A DNA stretch of 64,000 bases. It comes from JAHFPN01 sp963765745. GTDB taxonomy: Bacteria > Pseudomonadota > Alphaproteobacteria > Rhizobiales > Xanthobacteraceae. The stretch spans positions 434,001 through 498,000 of the forward strand of contig CAVXXM010000003.1 of NCBI GenBank assembly GCA_963765745.1. The letters are read 5' to 3'. Below the pieces are notes generated by a model. The model was not told the origin of the DNA. It saw only the letters and a program-made list of their open reading frames with translations, and did not search any database. A program made the position numbers and the translations under genes. Below are positions 1-9,069 of the stretch, one piece after another. The number at the start of each line of letters is the position of its first letter. Positions within the stretch are counted from its first letter, which is position 1.

Positions 1-1014
1 GTCCATTGCCAGACGATGCCGAAGGCGTCGGAGAGCTTGTTGGTGCGGGCGGCGACTTCCCATTCGGCCTCGGTCGGCAGGAACTTCCCGGCCCAGCGGG
101 CGAAGGCCTCGGCCTCGAAATAGCTGACATGCATGACGGGCGCGGCGGGATCGACCGGCCGCAGGCCGCCGAGCGTGAGCGAATGCCACTTGCCGTCGAT
201 CTCGCGCCAATAGAGCGGCGCGTTCCAGCCTTCGGCTTCGACCGTGGCCCAGCCGTCGGAGAGCCAGAGCGCAGGCGTGCGATAGCCGCCGTCCGCCATG
301 AAGGCGAGCCATTCGCGGTTGGTGACCAGCGAGCGCGCGATGCGCACGGGCTGGATCAGCTCCTGGTGCGCGGGCGTCTCGTTGTCGAAGCAATAGGTCG
401 CGCCTTCGTGGCCGATCTTGTGGATGCCGGCGGTGAGTTCGACGAAACCCTTCGCCGCCTTCGGCGCGCGGCGGCTGCCAGTTCGGATCGTACGCGGGAT
501 TGGTCGGGTTCAGCGAGAAGGCGTGCAGAATGTCGGTGAGCATCAGTTCCTGATGCTGCTCCTCGTGATGCAGCCCGATCTCGAGCACGCGGAGGATTTC
601 CGGAAGCGCCGCCGGTTTCGCTTCGGCGATCAGCCGCTCGACCGCGGCGTTCACGTGGGCGCGGTAGGCGGCGACTTCTTCGTTGGTCGGGCGGGTGATG
701 AGGCCGCGCTCTGGGCGCGCGTGGCGCGGGCCGGCGGCGACGTAATAGGAGTTGAACAGGAAGGCGAAGCGCGGGTCGAAAACCTTGTAGCCGGGGACCT
801 GCTCGGCGAGCAGGAACTGCTCGAAGAACCAGGTGGTGTGCGCGCGATGCCACTTGATCGGGCTCGCGTCGGGCATCGACTGGATGATCTGGTCCTCGGC
901 CGAGAGCGGCGCCGCGCGGCGCTCGGTCTCCGCGCGCACGGCGCGGAACGCGTCGCGCCAGCGAGCGCGGAGCTCGTCGGACTTCGAAGCGGCGGCGAGG
1001 GCGGCAGGCGGCAT
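1..1014 (-). CDS. egtB: Ergothioneine biosynthesis sulfoxide synthase EgtB (partial, frameshifted)
   Basis: EgtB is the non-heme iron enzyme that joins hercynine to a cysteine-containing thiol with O2 in ergothioneine synthesis. The N-terminal DinB-like domain is read from the ATG at 1014 and carries WHRAHTTWFFEQF and GLHHEEQHQELML, whose histidines match the family's iron ligands. After one frame change near 450-475 the C-terminal FGE-sulfatase-like domain follows (NREWLAFMADGGYRTPALW, then a segment ending at W-Q-W at the window edge). Removing one base restores the frame. The 3' end lies outside the window. No other egt gene is visible, so hercynine synthase EgtD may lie to the left. Family confidence is high. 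Confidence 0.88.
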   Translation of the reverse strand, partial: MPPAALAAASKSDELRARWRDAFRAVRAETERRAAPLSAEDQIIQSMPDASPIKWHRAHTTWFFEQFLLAEQVPGYKVFDPRFAFLFNSYYVAAGPRHARPERGLITRPTNEEVAAYRAHVNAAVERLIAEAKPAALPEILRVLEIGLHHEEQHQELMLTDILHAFSLNPTNPAYDPNWQPPRAEGGEGFRRTHRRHPQDRPRRRDLLLRQRDARAPGADPARAHRALAGHQPRMARLHGGRRLSHACALALRRLGHGRSRRLERAALLARDRRQVAFAHARRPAAGRSRRARHACQLFRGRGLRPLGREVPADRGRMGSRRPHQQALRRLRHRLAMD

Positions 1015-1206
1015 GCGAATACCCTTAGCGTCCGGAACCATAACCCGCGGCGAGTGGGAATCGATGCATTTAACGGGATCGTGATGGTATTTGAAAGGCA
1101 CCTCCTGACACCGTGCCTTCAGGTACTTACGCCATTCTTCGCGTTGCGGCTGGCAAATGTTACGCGGCCGGGGCGAAAATATCGCACACCGGATACGCGC
1201 CTCGCC

Positions 1207-2495
1207 TCAATATTTCCCGAAGATCAGATCGGGCACGAACAGCGCGACTTCCGGGACAAACACCAGGAACAGCGCGACCAGGGACACAGCGGCGAGCAGG
1301 GGGATGGACTCGCGCGTGTAGTCGCCGATCGGGCATTTGAGAATCGAGCAGACGGCATACATCGCGGCGCCGACCGGGGGCGTGAAGTTGCCGATCGTCG
1401 CGGCGATGATGAAAACGAGCCCGAAATGGACGGGGTCGCCGTCGAGATCGCGGATCAGCGGCAGGAAGATCGGAGTCAGCATGATGATCAGCACCGATCC
1501 GTCGATGAAACAGCCGGCGACCAGGATGAACACTAGAATCAGCGCCATCACGCCATAAAGATTGTCGGTCAAGCCGAGGATCGTTCCGGACACCAGCTCG
1601 GGAACGCGCTCGAATACGATGCCGTAGCTGAAGATCCCGGATAGCGCGATCAGGAACATCACGGCGCCGATATCCGACAGGCTGCCCTCGAGCGCCTCGC
1701 GGAAGCCGGCGCGCCGCAGCTGGCGATAAACGACGACGCCGATGAAGATCGCGTAGACGACGGCGAAAGCGCCGATCTCGGAAGGCGTAAAGACGCCCAT
1801 TCGCAGCCCGACCAGCAGAAGGATCGGGAACAGGATTGCCCAGATGCCGCCGCGCAAGGCGGTGCCGAACTCGCCGAGAGTCGGCCTCGTCTTTCGTTCG
1901 AACTCGATGCCGCGCCGCTTCGCCGTGATAGGCGATGGTGACCGCGAGTGCTGCCCATAGCAGGAATGCGGGTACGAACCCGGCCGCGAACAGCCGCCCG
2001 ATCGAAACCTGACCCACGGTGCCATAGAGGATGAAGCCGATTCCGGGCGGGATGATCGGCGTCAGCAGAGATCCGAAGGACAGCACGCCCGCCGCATAGC
2101 CTTTCGAGAAGCCGCGCTTGAGCATGCCTTCGCCGAGCATGCGGGTTTGCATCGCCGCATCGGCGATGCAGGAGCCCGATACGCCACCCATAAGCCCGGC
2201 AAGCGCGATCGAGACTTGCGCCAGGCCGCCGCGCAGGCGCCCGGTCAGCACGGAGGCGAGGTTCAGGAGTTGCTCGGTGATGCCCGACTTGTTCATGAAG
2301 TTGCCGGCCATGATGAACAGCGGCACGGCGAGCAGACGCGAAATTCTGCGTCTGCGTGATCGTGAGCTGGATCGGGATGGTCGACGGCAGCTCGGGATGC
2401 AGCAGGAAGAACAGGGCGCCCGATATGCCGATGGCGAACGCGACCGGCATGCCCATGACGAGCAGGATGACGAAGGCGCAGGCGACGAGCAGCAT
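1207..2495 (-). CDS. dctM: TRAP transporter large permease DctM, first cassette (frameshifted)
   Basis: Large membrane subunit of a TRAP secondary transporter, which couples ion gradients to uptake of an organic acid delivered by a periplasmic receptor. The reconstructed length of about 429 residues is normal for DctM. The N-terminal part (MLLVACAFVILLVMGMPVAF), the middle (LLAVPLFIMAGNFMNKSG, SGSCIADAAMQTRM, LLTPIIPPGIGF) and the C-terminal part (LTPIFLPLIRDLDGDPVHFG, NFTPPVGAAMY) lie in three frames. The breaks are near 2335-2343 and 1920, and each is repaired by removing one base. It follows the small permease at 15 bp and is last in its P-Q-M cassette. Substrate is unknown. Confidence 0.87.
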
Positions 2496-2510
2496 GGCCG
2501 GGTCCCGCGT

Positions 2511-3017
2511 TCAGTCCGTCGCGCCGAGGTTTTGCGGCGCATGACTCGACGTCTGGCCGCTCTTGAGCTCCTCGCGGATCTTGAGAAATGCGGTGATCAG
2601 GAGCAGCGCCGCCCCGACCGGCGCGCTCATCGTAACCCACGAATAGCTGATCTCCGGAATGCCCTGGAAGCTGCGGGCCCGGCTGATCCAGGACAGCCAG
2701 ATGCCGCCGATCAGCACGTACAGGAGAAAGGCGCAGATGATCGCGTAGTTGCAGTAGGTGCAGAATTTTCTGAGCTTCGCGGGCATCCGCTCGGTGACGA
2801 GCTCGATCGACATCAGCGCGTTATTCCGCCACGCGACGTCCGCGCACAGGAAGCAGGCCCACGCGAAAAAGGCGGTTGCGATGTCGTTCGACCAATTGAT
2901 CGGATCGCCGAGCGTGCGCATCACGCCGCTCATGAAGATCAGGACGACCATCAAAATGAGTAGCGCGGCGGCGACCCAGGCCTCCGCCGCGCACACTCGT
3001 TCGTACAGCTTCTTCAT
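2511..3017 (-). CDS. dctQ: TRAP transporter small permease DctQ, first cassette
   Basis: Small membrane subunit of the first TRAP cassette, 168 residues with four predicted hydrophobic segments (about 15-35, 45-62, 88-108, 130-150). It partners DctM in the inner membrane. The segment MSIELVTERMPAKLRKF, with a charged region after helix 2, is typical of the family. It is intact, unlike its neighbour, and sits 20 bp after the receptor gene and 15 bp before the large permease, consistent with one transcript. Confidence 0.9.
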   Translation of the reverse strand: MKKLYERVCAAEAWVAAALLILMVVLIFMSGVMRTLGDPINWSNDIATAFFAWACFLCADVAWRNNALMSIELVTERMPAKLRKFCTYCNYAIICAFLLYVLIGGIWLSWISRARSFQGIPEISYSWVTMSAPVGAALLLITAFLKIREELKSGQTSSHAPQNLGATD

Positions 3018-3037
3018 TCTCGAGGCCGACTCGCCGT

Positions 3038-4030
3038 TCAGTTCTTCCCGATCTCCTTATGCACGGCGTTCTTGGCGTCAATGATCTTGAGCGTCTCATA
3101 GGCCTTGTCGCCGGCTTTGCGGAAGGCGGCAAGATCGACGTCCTTCACGATCGTCATGCCGCGGGCCTTCAGCTGCTGCTCGACCTCGGCTTCGGATTTC
3201 AGGATCGCCTTGGAGATTTCCTCGCCGGCCTTGTCGCACTCTTCGACGAGGATGGCCTGATACTCCTTCGGCAGGCTGTCGAACCACTTGGCGCTGACCA
3301 CCTGGAAGTTGATCAACATGATGTGCTTGGTTTCGTTTGCGAACTTCAGCACTTCGTAGAAGCGCCCGCCTGGGATGTTGTTGTAGACCAGCTCGACGCC
3401 GTCGATCGCACGCTGCTGCAGGCCCGGATACATCTCGCCGAAGGCCATCGCGACGGGCACGGCGCCGAGCGCACGGACCAATTCCTGCCAGATCGGCGCC
3501 GGCGGCGTGCGGATGCGCAGGCCCTTCAAGTCGTCGGGGGTCTTGACCGGCTTGTTGGTGAAGAAGTGCCGATAGCCCTGCACCCAGTTGAACGAGAGGA
3601 CCTTTAGGCCGAACTTGGTCGCGAGCTCCTCCTGCCACTTCACGACGGTCGGCGCTTTGCGCAGCTTCGCCACTTCCTCGAGCGTCTCGGCGAAATAGGG
3701 GCCGTTCATCACGGCGATGCCGGCCACGTAGTTGCCCATGCGCGCCGAGTTGGTGTTCTGGCCGATATTGGCGCCCTGGCGGATCTGCTCGATGATGTCT
3801 TCCTCGCGGCCGAGCTGCGCGGAATGGAAGACCTCGATCTTGAGGCCGCCCTTGGTGCGCTCCTCCACCGCCTTGGCCCATTTCAGGAAGCCCTCGTGAT
3901 AGGGCTCCTTGGGGCCGAGCACGTGATTGAACTTGAGCGTGAACGTCTGTTGCGCCAGCGCGGCCGAATTCGCGAACGCCAGCAGGCCAAGCGCCGCAAG
4001 AACCGGCAGCATTTTCTTCAGTGTTCTCAT
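3038..4030 (-). CDS. dctP: TRAP transporter substrate-binding protein DctP, first cassette
   Basis: Periplasmic solute receptor of 330 residues. The Sec signal peptide ends near ANSAALA-Q at about residue 26. Family features include LKFNHVLGPKEPYHEG, the FHSAQLGREEDIIEQI segment, the GLRIRTPPAPIWQELVRALG region containing the conserved arginine that usually salt-bridges a substrate carboxylate, and a QRAIDGVE segment. An excellent Shine-Dalgarno GGGAGGAG precedes the ATG. The gene is complete. It begins the first P-Q-M cassette and lies 173 bp after the second cassette's large permease. A C4-dicarboxylate or other organic acid ligand is likely, but the sequence alone does not fix it. Confidence 0.93.
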   Translation of the reverse strand: MRTLKKMLPVLAALGLLAFANSAALAQQTFTLKFNHVLGPKEPYHEGFLKWAKAVEERTKGGLKIEVFHSAQLGREEDIIEQIRQGANIGQNTNSARMGNYVAGIAVMNGPYFAETLEEVAKLRKAPTVVKWQEELATKFGLKVLSFNWVQGYRHFFTNKPVKTPDDLKGLRIRTPPAPIWQELVRALGAVPVAMAFGEMYPGLQQRAIDGVELVYNNIPGGRFYEVLKFANETKHIMLINFQVVSAKWFDSLPKEYQAILVEECDKAGEEISKAILKSEAEVEQQLKARGMTIVKDVDLAAFRKAGDKAYETLKIIDAKNAVHKEIGKN

Positions 4031-4203
4031 GGATCACTCCTCCCATTATTTTCGTCGTACCGCTCGGCGAGCGGTGCGTTTGCCCGTCGCGTCTTCGTTC
4101 GACCCAACAGCTTAGCGCGATCAATTGAAACGCAGCAGTGGGCAGCGTTCTATAGGATGAAATCGCTGCACGGCTGCCGCGCGGGTGCGGCGCGACACAT
4201 GCG

Positions 4204-5605
4204 TTAATTGAGCAGCCCGACATAACGCGGCAGCCAGAGCACGAACTCGGGGAAGCCGATGGTGATGGCGAGCCCGATGAGCTGCAGCAGCACGAAGGGG
4301 ACGATGCCGCGATAGATGTGCGCCATGGTCACCTCTGGCGGCACCGTCGCCCGCATGCAGAACAGCGTGAAGCCGAAGGGCGGCGTCAGGAACGAGGTCT
4401 GCAGGTTCACCGACAAGCAGAATGATGAACCAGGTGAGGAACACGATCGCCGGGGCCGGCGCCGAGGTGCGCGGCGAAATCGAGCCCCATCAGGATCGGC
4501 GCGAAGATCGGCAGCACGATCAGGGAAATCTCGATCCAGTCGAAGAAGAACCCGAGAAAGAACACGAGCACCATGAAGAAAGATCAGGATCTCCCAGGCG
4601 GTGTCGATGCCCGCGGCCTTGAGCAGATCGCCGACGATGTCGTCGCCGCCGAGCGCGCGGAAGACGAAGGAGAACAGCGTCGCGCCGAAGAAGAGGAAGA
4701 ACACCATCGCGTTGGTGAGCGCCGGCGCTGCTCGATCACCTCGCGCATGGTCTGCGAGCTCGAGCTTGGCGCGAACGGCGGCGAGTAGCAGCGCGCCGGC
4801 GGCGCCGACGCCGGCGGCCTCGGTCGGCGTGGCCCAGCCGCCAAAGATCGAGCCCAGCACCAGCGCGACGAGGAACACCGGCGGGAGGAAGCTCTTGCCG
4901 ACCATGGCCCAGAACTCGCGGCGCGACTTCGGGCCCGATGTCCGGTGGTAGCGGCGGGGCGAGCGATCGGGTCTGAGCCAGGAAATCGCGCCGATATAGA
5001 GCGAGATAAAGCGCGCGAGAGCAGGAGGCCCGGGAAGACGCGCCGCGGCGAACAGCGCGCCGACCGAGACCTGCAGGAGATCGCCCATCACCACCAGCAT
5101 GATCGAGGGCGGGATCAGGATGCCGAGCGTGCCGGCCGAGGCGATGGTGCCGACGGCGAGCTCCTTCTGGTAGCCGCGCTCGAGCATGGACGGGGAGCGC
5201 GATCAGGGTCAGCATGATGACCGAGGCGCCGACGATGCCGGTGGTCGCGGCCATGATGGTGCCCATGCAGCGTCACCGACATGGCGAGGCCGCCGGGAAT
5301 GCGCGCGGGTCAGCACCTGCAGGCAGTGCAGCAGCTCGTGGGCGATGCCGCTCCGCTCCAGCACCATGCCCATGAAGATGAACATGGGGATCGCCACCAG
5401 CACCGGATTGGCGGCGATGCCGCCCCAGACGCGCGGCATCAGGTTGAAGAACTGGATCAGCTGGAACACGTCGAGCAGGATGCCGAGCAGGCCGAAGGCG
5501 ATGCCGACGCCGCCGAGCACGAAGCCGACCGGCAAGCCGCTGAACAGGGCGATCGCCAGCACCACGAACATGAGGATGGCGAGGTGCTGCGACGAGCCAG
5601 ACCAT
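4204..5605 (-). CDS. dctM: TRAP transporter large permease DctM, second cassette (multiply frameshifted)
   Basis: Second large TRAP permease, about 460 residues when reconstructed. The start ATG shares its A with the TGA of the upstream small permease (TGATG at 5603-5607). Recognisable pieces are FVVLAIALFSGLPVGFVLGG, VAIPMFIFMGMVLERSGIA, TGIVGASVIMLTLIALP, LERGYQKELAVGTIASAG, LGILIPPSIMLVVMGDLL, GSIFGGWATPTEAAGVGA and the C-terminal LTPPFGFTLFCMRATVPPEV. Breaks lie near 5570-5595, 5310, 5270, 5195, 4950-5040, 4740, 4580 and 4420-4470. The three checked codon by codon (5310, 5270, 5195) are one-base insertions. As printed no single frame encodes the protein. Confidence 0.82.
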
Positions 5606-6180
5606 CAGTTCTTCGCCTTCATCTTGTAATGGGCGAAGCCGCTTCGCGTCGCGCAGTGCCGGCGGGCCGTAGAGGAAGACGATCGTGCGCAGCATGACCG
5701 AGACGACCGCGACCGCGAGCAGCAGCACGCCGACGGCGAGGATCGCCTTGGGGATATAGCGATAGGGCAGGCCGCTCGCCGAGACCGAAGCCTCGTTCTG
5801 CAGATACGAGATGCGCGCGTAGGCAAAGCTGAAATAGAGCGCGATCAGCGCGAAGGGCAGCGCGAACACGGCGCAGCCGATCAATTCCAAGAGCGCGAGC
5901 GTGCGCGGCGTTGGCGCGCGTGAGCGCGACGTCGATGCGCACGTGCGCGTTCTTGATATAGGCGAAGCCGAGCCAGAGCGAGAACAGGGCCGCGTGCAAA
6001 TGGCCTTCCAGCTCTTGCAGCCGGGTCGAGCCGAAGTTCGGGAGCTGGTAGCCGAACTTGCGCGTGACCACGTCGACGCAGGATGACCGCGGTCAGCACG
6101 ACGAACAGCCAGCCGGCGGCCGAGGCGATCCGTTGGATCACGCGGTCGAGAAACTGGCTCGCCGCGAGAATTCGCTCCAT
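5605..6180 (-). CDS. dctQ: TRAP transporter small permease DctQ, second cassette (frameshifted)
   Basis: Small membrane subunit of the second TRAP cassette, about 190 residues when joined. It starts MERILAASQFLDRVIQRIAS and continues through a first helix (GWLFVVLTAVIL), then TRKFGYQLPNFGSTRLQELE, LFSLWLGFAYIKNAHVRIDV (the typical R-x-D-V after helix 2), then helices in CAVFALPFALIALYFSFAYA and AILAVGVLLLAVAVVSVML, ending KMKAKN. Three frame changes near 6080, 5895 and 5640 each need one base removed. The stop overlaps the large permease start, implying translational coupling. Confidence 0.83.
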
Positions 6181-6211
6181 CGGATACGCCCCGTCGCCGT
6201 CAGGCCGAGGC

Positions 6212-7266
6212 TTATTGCAGATAGCCGTGATCCTTCCAGATCGCGTAGTTCTTGCGGAATTCGGAGTAGGAATCCCAGACCTTCTTGAAGCTCGGGTTTT
6301 TCGCCAACTCCTCGGCGACAACCTCGTTCCAGGCTTTTTCATAGGCCGCGATGATCTCGCGCGGCCACTTCTTCACCTGCACGCCCCCCTTTTCCTGCAT
6401 CTCCTTGATCGCCTTCCACTGGGCGGCCTCGCCCTCGGCCATGGTGTCGCGGATGAGATCGCCGCAGGCCAACTCGATGATCGCCTTGTGCTGGTCGGAG
6501 AGCGCGTCCCACTTGGCCTTGTTGATCATCAGGTCGAAGAAGGTCGCCTGCTGGTGCCAGCCCGGGAAGTAATAGAACTTGGCGACCTGGAAGAAGCCGA
6601 GCCGCTGGTCGATGGCCGGCAGCGAGAACTCGGTGGCGTCGATGGTGCCGAGCTGCAGCGCCTGGAAGATTTCGCCGGGCGGCAGCTGCTGGGTGGCGAC
6701 GCCGAACTTCTCCATCACCTTCGCGCCGAGGCCGAAGAAGCGCATCTTCAGGCCCTTGAGGTCGTTGACCGACTTGATCTCCTTGCGGAACCAGCCGGAG
6801 GCCTCGGGCGGGATCAGCGCGCAGGGGATGTTGTAGACGTTGTATTTCGCGAACATCTCGCGCGCGGTCGTCGAGGCCGCCGCCGTAATACATCCACGCC
6901 AGATACTCGCCGAGCGCCCGGGCCGAACGGCACGGAGGAGAACATGTTGAAGGCGGAGTCCTTGCCGGCGAACCAGCCGGCGCCCGCCCAGGCGGCGTCG
7001 ACCGAGCCTTGCGAGACGGCGTCGACCGATTGCGCGGCCGGCACCAGCGCGCCCGGCTCGTTGAAGCGGATGTCGATCTGGCCGCCGGACGCGCGGCGGA
7101 CCTTATCGCCGAGCTTCTTGGCGGCGTCGCCGATCAGCACCATGCTGCCGGGGAAGGTGCTGGCCATGTTGAGGCGGACTTGCGGCTGCGTCTGCGCGTG
7201 CGCCGAATTGAGCGACAGCGCGAGCGCGACGGCGCCGGCCAGCCCGTAGGCAATTGCGCGGCTCAT
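6212..7266 (-). CDS. dctP: TRAP transporter substrate-binding protein DctP, second cassette (frameshifted)
   Basis: Periplasmic receptor of the second TRAP system, about 350 residues when reconstructed. The signal peptide ends at NSAHAQ, about residue 24. The order is VRLNMASTFPGSMVLIGDAA, then GGQIDIRFNEPGALVPAAQ, then after two frame changes (near 6920 and 6870) FAKYNVYNIPCALIPPEASG and LKGLKMRFFGLGAKVMEKFG. The last contains the conserved arginine position. GTIDATEFSLPAIDQRLGF and YYFPGWHQQATFFDLMINK resemble the mannitol/chloroaromatic-type TRAP receptor subgroup. Both breaks are one-base insertions. It is the first gene after the promoter region shared with the divergent iclR gene. Confidence 0.87.
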
Positions 7267-7375
7267 GATTTCCTCCCTCTAGAAAAAGAATTCTTGTTGC
7301 GGGGCACGGGCCCCGGATTTCCTCGCCTGCGAGCGTGCGGCTTGACAGGCGGGCTATTCCGCCGATTTATGGATA

Positions 7376-7393
7376 TTGAAACGATCGTGTCAA
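7376..7393. promoter_or_regulatory. Candidate IclR operator, 18-bp near-perfect inverted repeat
   Basis: TTGAAACGATCGTGTCAA reads as an inverted repeat centred on GATC with one mismatched pair. It lies in the 141-bp gap between the TRAP operon and the divergent IclR gene, 14 bp upstream of the ATG at 7408. IclR proteins bind short palindromes in such positions. Its role here is inference. Confidence 0.5.
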
Positions 7394-7407
7394 CGTACTC
7401 TCATCAT

Positions 7408-8205
7408 ATGAAACAGCCCCAGCGCGTCACCCATCAATCGCTCGAGCGCGCCATGCGCGTGATCGAGACGGTCGCCGCCGCCGGCGGGCTCACCAGCCTC
7501 GCGGATATCGCGCGGCGCACCGGGCTGCACCGCTCGACCACGCATCATCTGCTGCAAACGCTAGTCGGGCTCGGCTACTTGCGGCAGGACGCGACCACGC
7601 GCGGCTATGAGCTGGCGGCGAAACTCTTCCAGCTCACCGGGCGCACTTGGACGCCGGAGCAGCTCGGCGAGATCGCGCAGCCGTTTTTGGCGGAGCTCAC
7701 GCGCGATAGCGGCGAGGGCTCCTCGCTCGCCGCCTACCGCGCGGGCTACGTGAAGATCGTGGCCAAGCGCGAGGCCGAGGGCCCGGTGCGTGTCGTGCAA
7801 GATGTCGGCGCCGACCGGCCGGTGCATGCGACCGCGGTCGGCAAGGCGATTTTGGCGTTCCTGCCGCGGCCCGAGGCCGACGGTTTGCTCGCCCGGCTGC
7901 GCTACGAGCGCTACACGCCGAACACGATCGTGACACGCAAGGCGCTCGAGGCCGAGCTCGCGCGCATCCGCGAGAGCGGCTTCGCGCCCGATGACGAAGA
8001 GCACTTCGAGGGCATCCGCTGCATCGCGGCGCCGGTGTTCGCCTACACGGGGCAGGTGGTGGCCTCGATCTGCGCGGTCGGGCCGAAGAGCCGCATGACG
8101 CGGCAGAAGTTGCGCGAGCTGCGCACGCCGCTCTATGCGCTCGCGCGCCGGCTCTCCGAACGCCTCGACTGGCGCGCGGATGAGGCGCGGGAAAAAGTGG
8201 CTTGA
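7408..8205 (+). CDS. IclR-family transcriptional regulator
   Basis: Regulator of 265 residues. The N-terminal winged helix includes SLERAMRVIETVAAAGGLTS, LADIARRTGLHRSTTHHLL and LGYLRQDATTRGYELAAKL. The C-terminal effector domain includes VGADRPVHATAVGKAILAFL, the arginine-rich YERYTPNTIV region and FEGIRCIAAPVFAYTGQVVA, a standard IclR ending. The ATG at 7408 gives the usual family length. An in-frame ATG at 7369 would place the candidate operator inside the gene. It is divergent from the TRAP operon, so control of those six genes in response to their substrate or a metabolite is likely. Confidence 0.9.
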   Translation: MKQPQRVTHQSLERAMRVIETVAAAGGLTSLADIARRTGLHRSTTHHLLQTLVGLGYLRQDATTRGYELAAKLFQLTGRTWTPEQLGEIAQPFLAELTRDSGEGSSLAAYRAGYVKIVAKREAEGPVRVVQDVGADRPVHATAVGKAILAFLPRPEADGLLARLRYERYTPNTIVTRKALEAELARIRESGFAPDDEEHFEGIRCIAAPVFAYTGQVVASICAVGPKSRMTRQKLRELRTPLYALARRLSERLDWRADEAREKVA

Positions 8206-8206
8206 T

Positions 8207-9036
8207 CTACTTCTTCACCGCCTCGATCACGCCGCGCACGTAGCCGATCTGCCGCGCGGCGCAGGTGGGGCCGTCGGGCTCGTAGATGAAGGGCTCGATC
8301 GAGGCCATGCCGGCGTATTTCATCTCGAACAGCGCCGCGAGGATGGGGCCGAATTTCATCTCGCCTTCGCCGGGGCCGCGGCGGTTCGGGTCGTTGAGGT
8401 GGATGTGCGCGACCAGGCCGGTCGGCAGATGCTTGCGGATCAGCGCGGGCACGTCGAAGCCGGCGCGGCCCATGGCCGAGCAATCGATCATGGTTTTCAG
8501 CGCCGGGCTGTTGATCGCGCGCACGATCTCGAGGGCCTCGTCCACGCTGGTGACGAAGCCGGTGTCCTGGGGCGCCAGCGGCTCCACCAGATAAGTCACG
8601 CCGGCTTTCTCCGCGGCGGCGGCCGCGGCGGCGAAGGATCTCGATGCCGCGCTTTTTCCCCTCGGCCTCGTCGCCGGGCTCTAGCTGGCGCTGCACCGGC
8701 GAGCCGTGGATCAGCAGCTTGGCGCCGAGATCGGCGGCGAGCCCGCACAGCGCGTGTATCACCCCGACGGAGCGGGCGCGCACGGTACGGTCCTTGGTGG
8801 TGATCGAGAGCCCCGCGGGCGCTACCATCAAAAAATGCAATCCGGTGATGGCGATGCCGTCGTCGGCGGCGATCTTCTTCAGCTCGGCGCGGCGCGCGGC
8901 GGTGATTTTCGGCGGGTCGTCGGAAAGCGTGACCGGCGCGATCTCGAGCCCGTCATAGCCGAGCTTCTTCACCAGCTCGCACTGCCGCTCGAACGGCAGC
9001 TCGCGGATCACTTCGTTGCACAAGCGAAATCTTCAT
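8207..9036 (-). CDS. Sugar phosphate isomerase/epimerase-like TIM barrel (frameshifted)
   Basis: Xylose-isomerase-like TIM barrel (AP_endonuc_2 family; hydroxypyruvate isomerase, tagatose epimerase and related), about 276 residues. It begins MKIS then, after an extra base near 9025, LCNEVIRELPFERQCELVKK and LGYDGLEIAPVTLSDDPPK. A second extra base near 8640 leads to TYLVEPLAPQDTGFVTSVDE, MIDCSAMGRAGFD, LVAHIHLNDPNRRGPGEGEM and GMASIEPFIYEPDGPTC. The E, D, H and E residues in VEPL, MIDC, HIHLND and IEPF fit the metal site. The stop is 1 bp from the end of the convergent iclR gene. A link to metabolism of the TRAP substrate is plausible. Exact substrate unknown. Confidence 0.8.
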
Positions 9037-9069
9037 GACCGGCCCCCGGCCGCGAGTGCGCGGCGCGGG

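Noticed and set aside
7369..7407. Earlier ATG start for the IclR gene
   Set aside because: It would add 13 residues not typical of the family and bury the candidate operator inside the coding region.
1..9036. The 1-9 kb region as a decaying genomic island
   Set aside because: Composition matches the rest, there are no mobility genes, and the breaks are one-base insertions of the same kind as in essential genes elsewhere.
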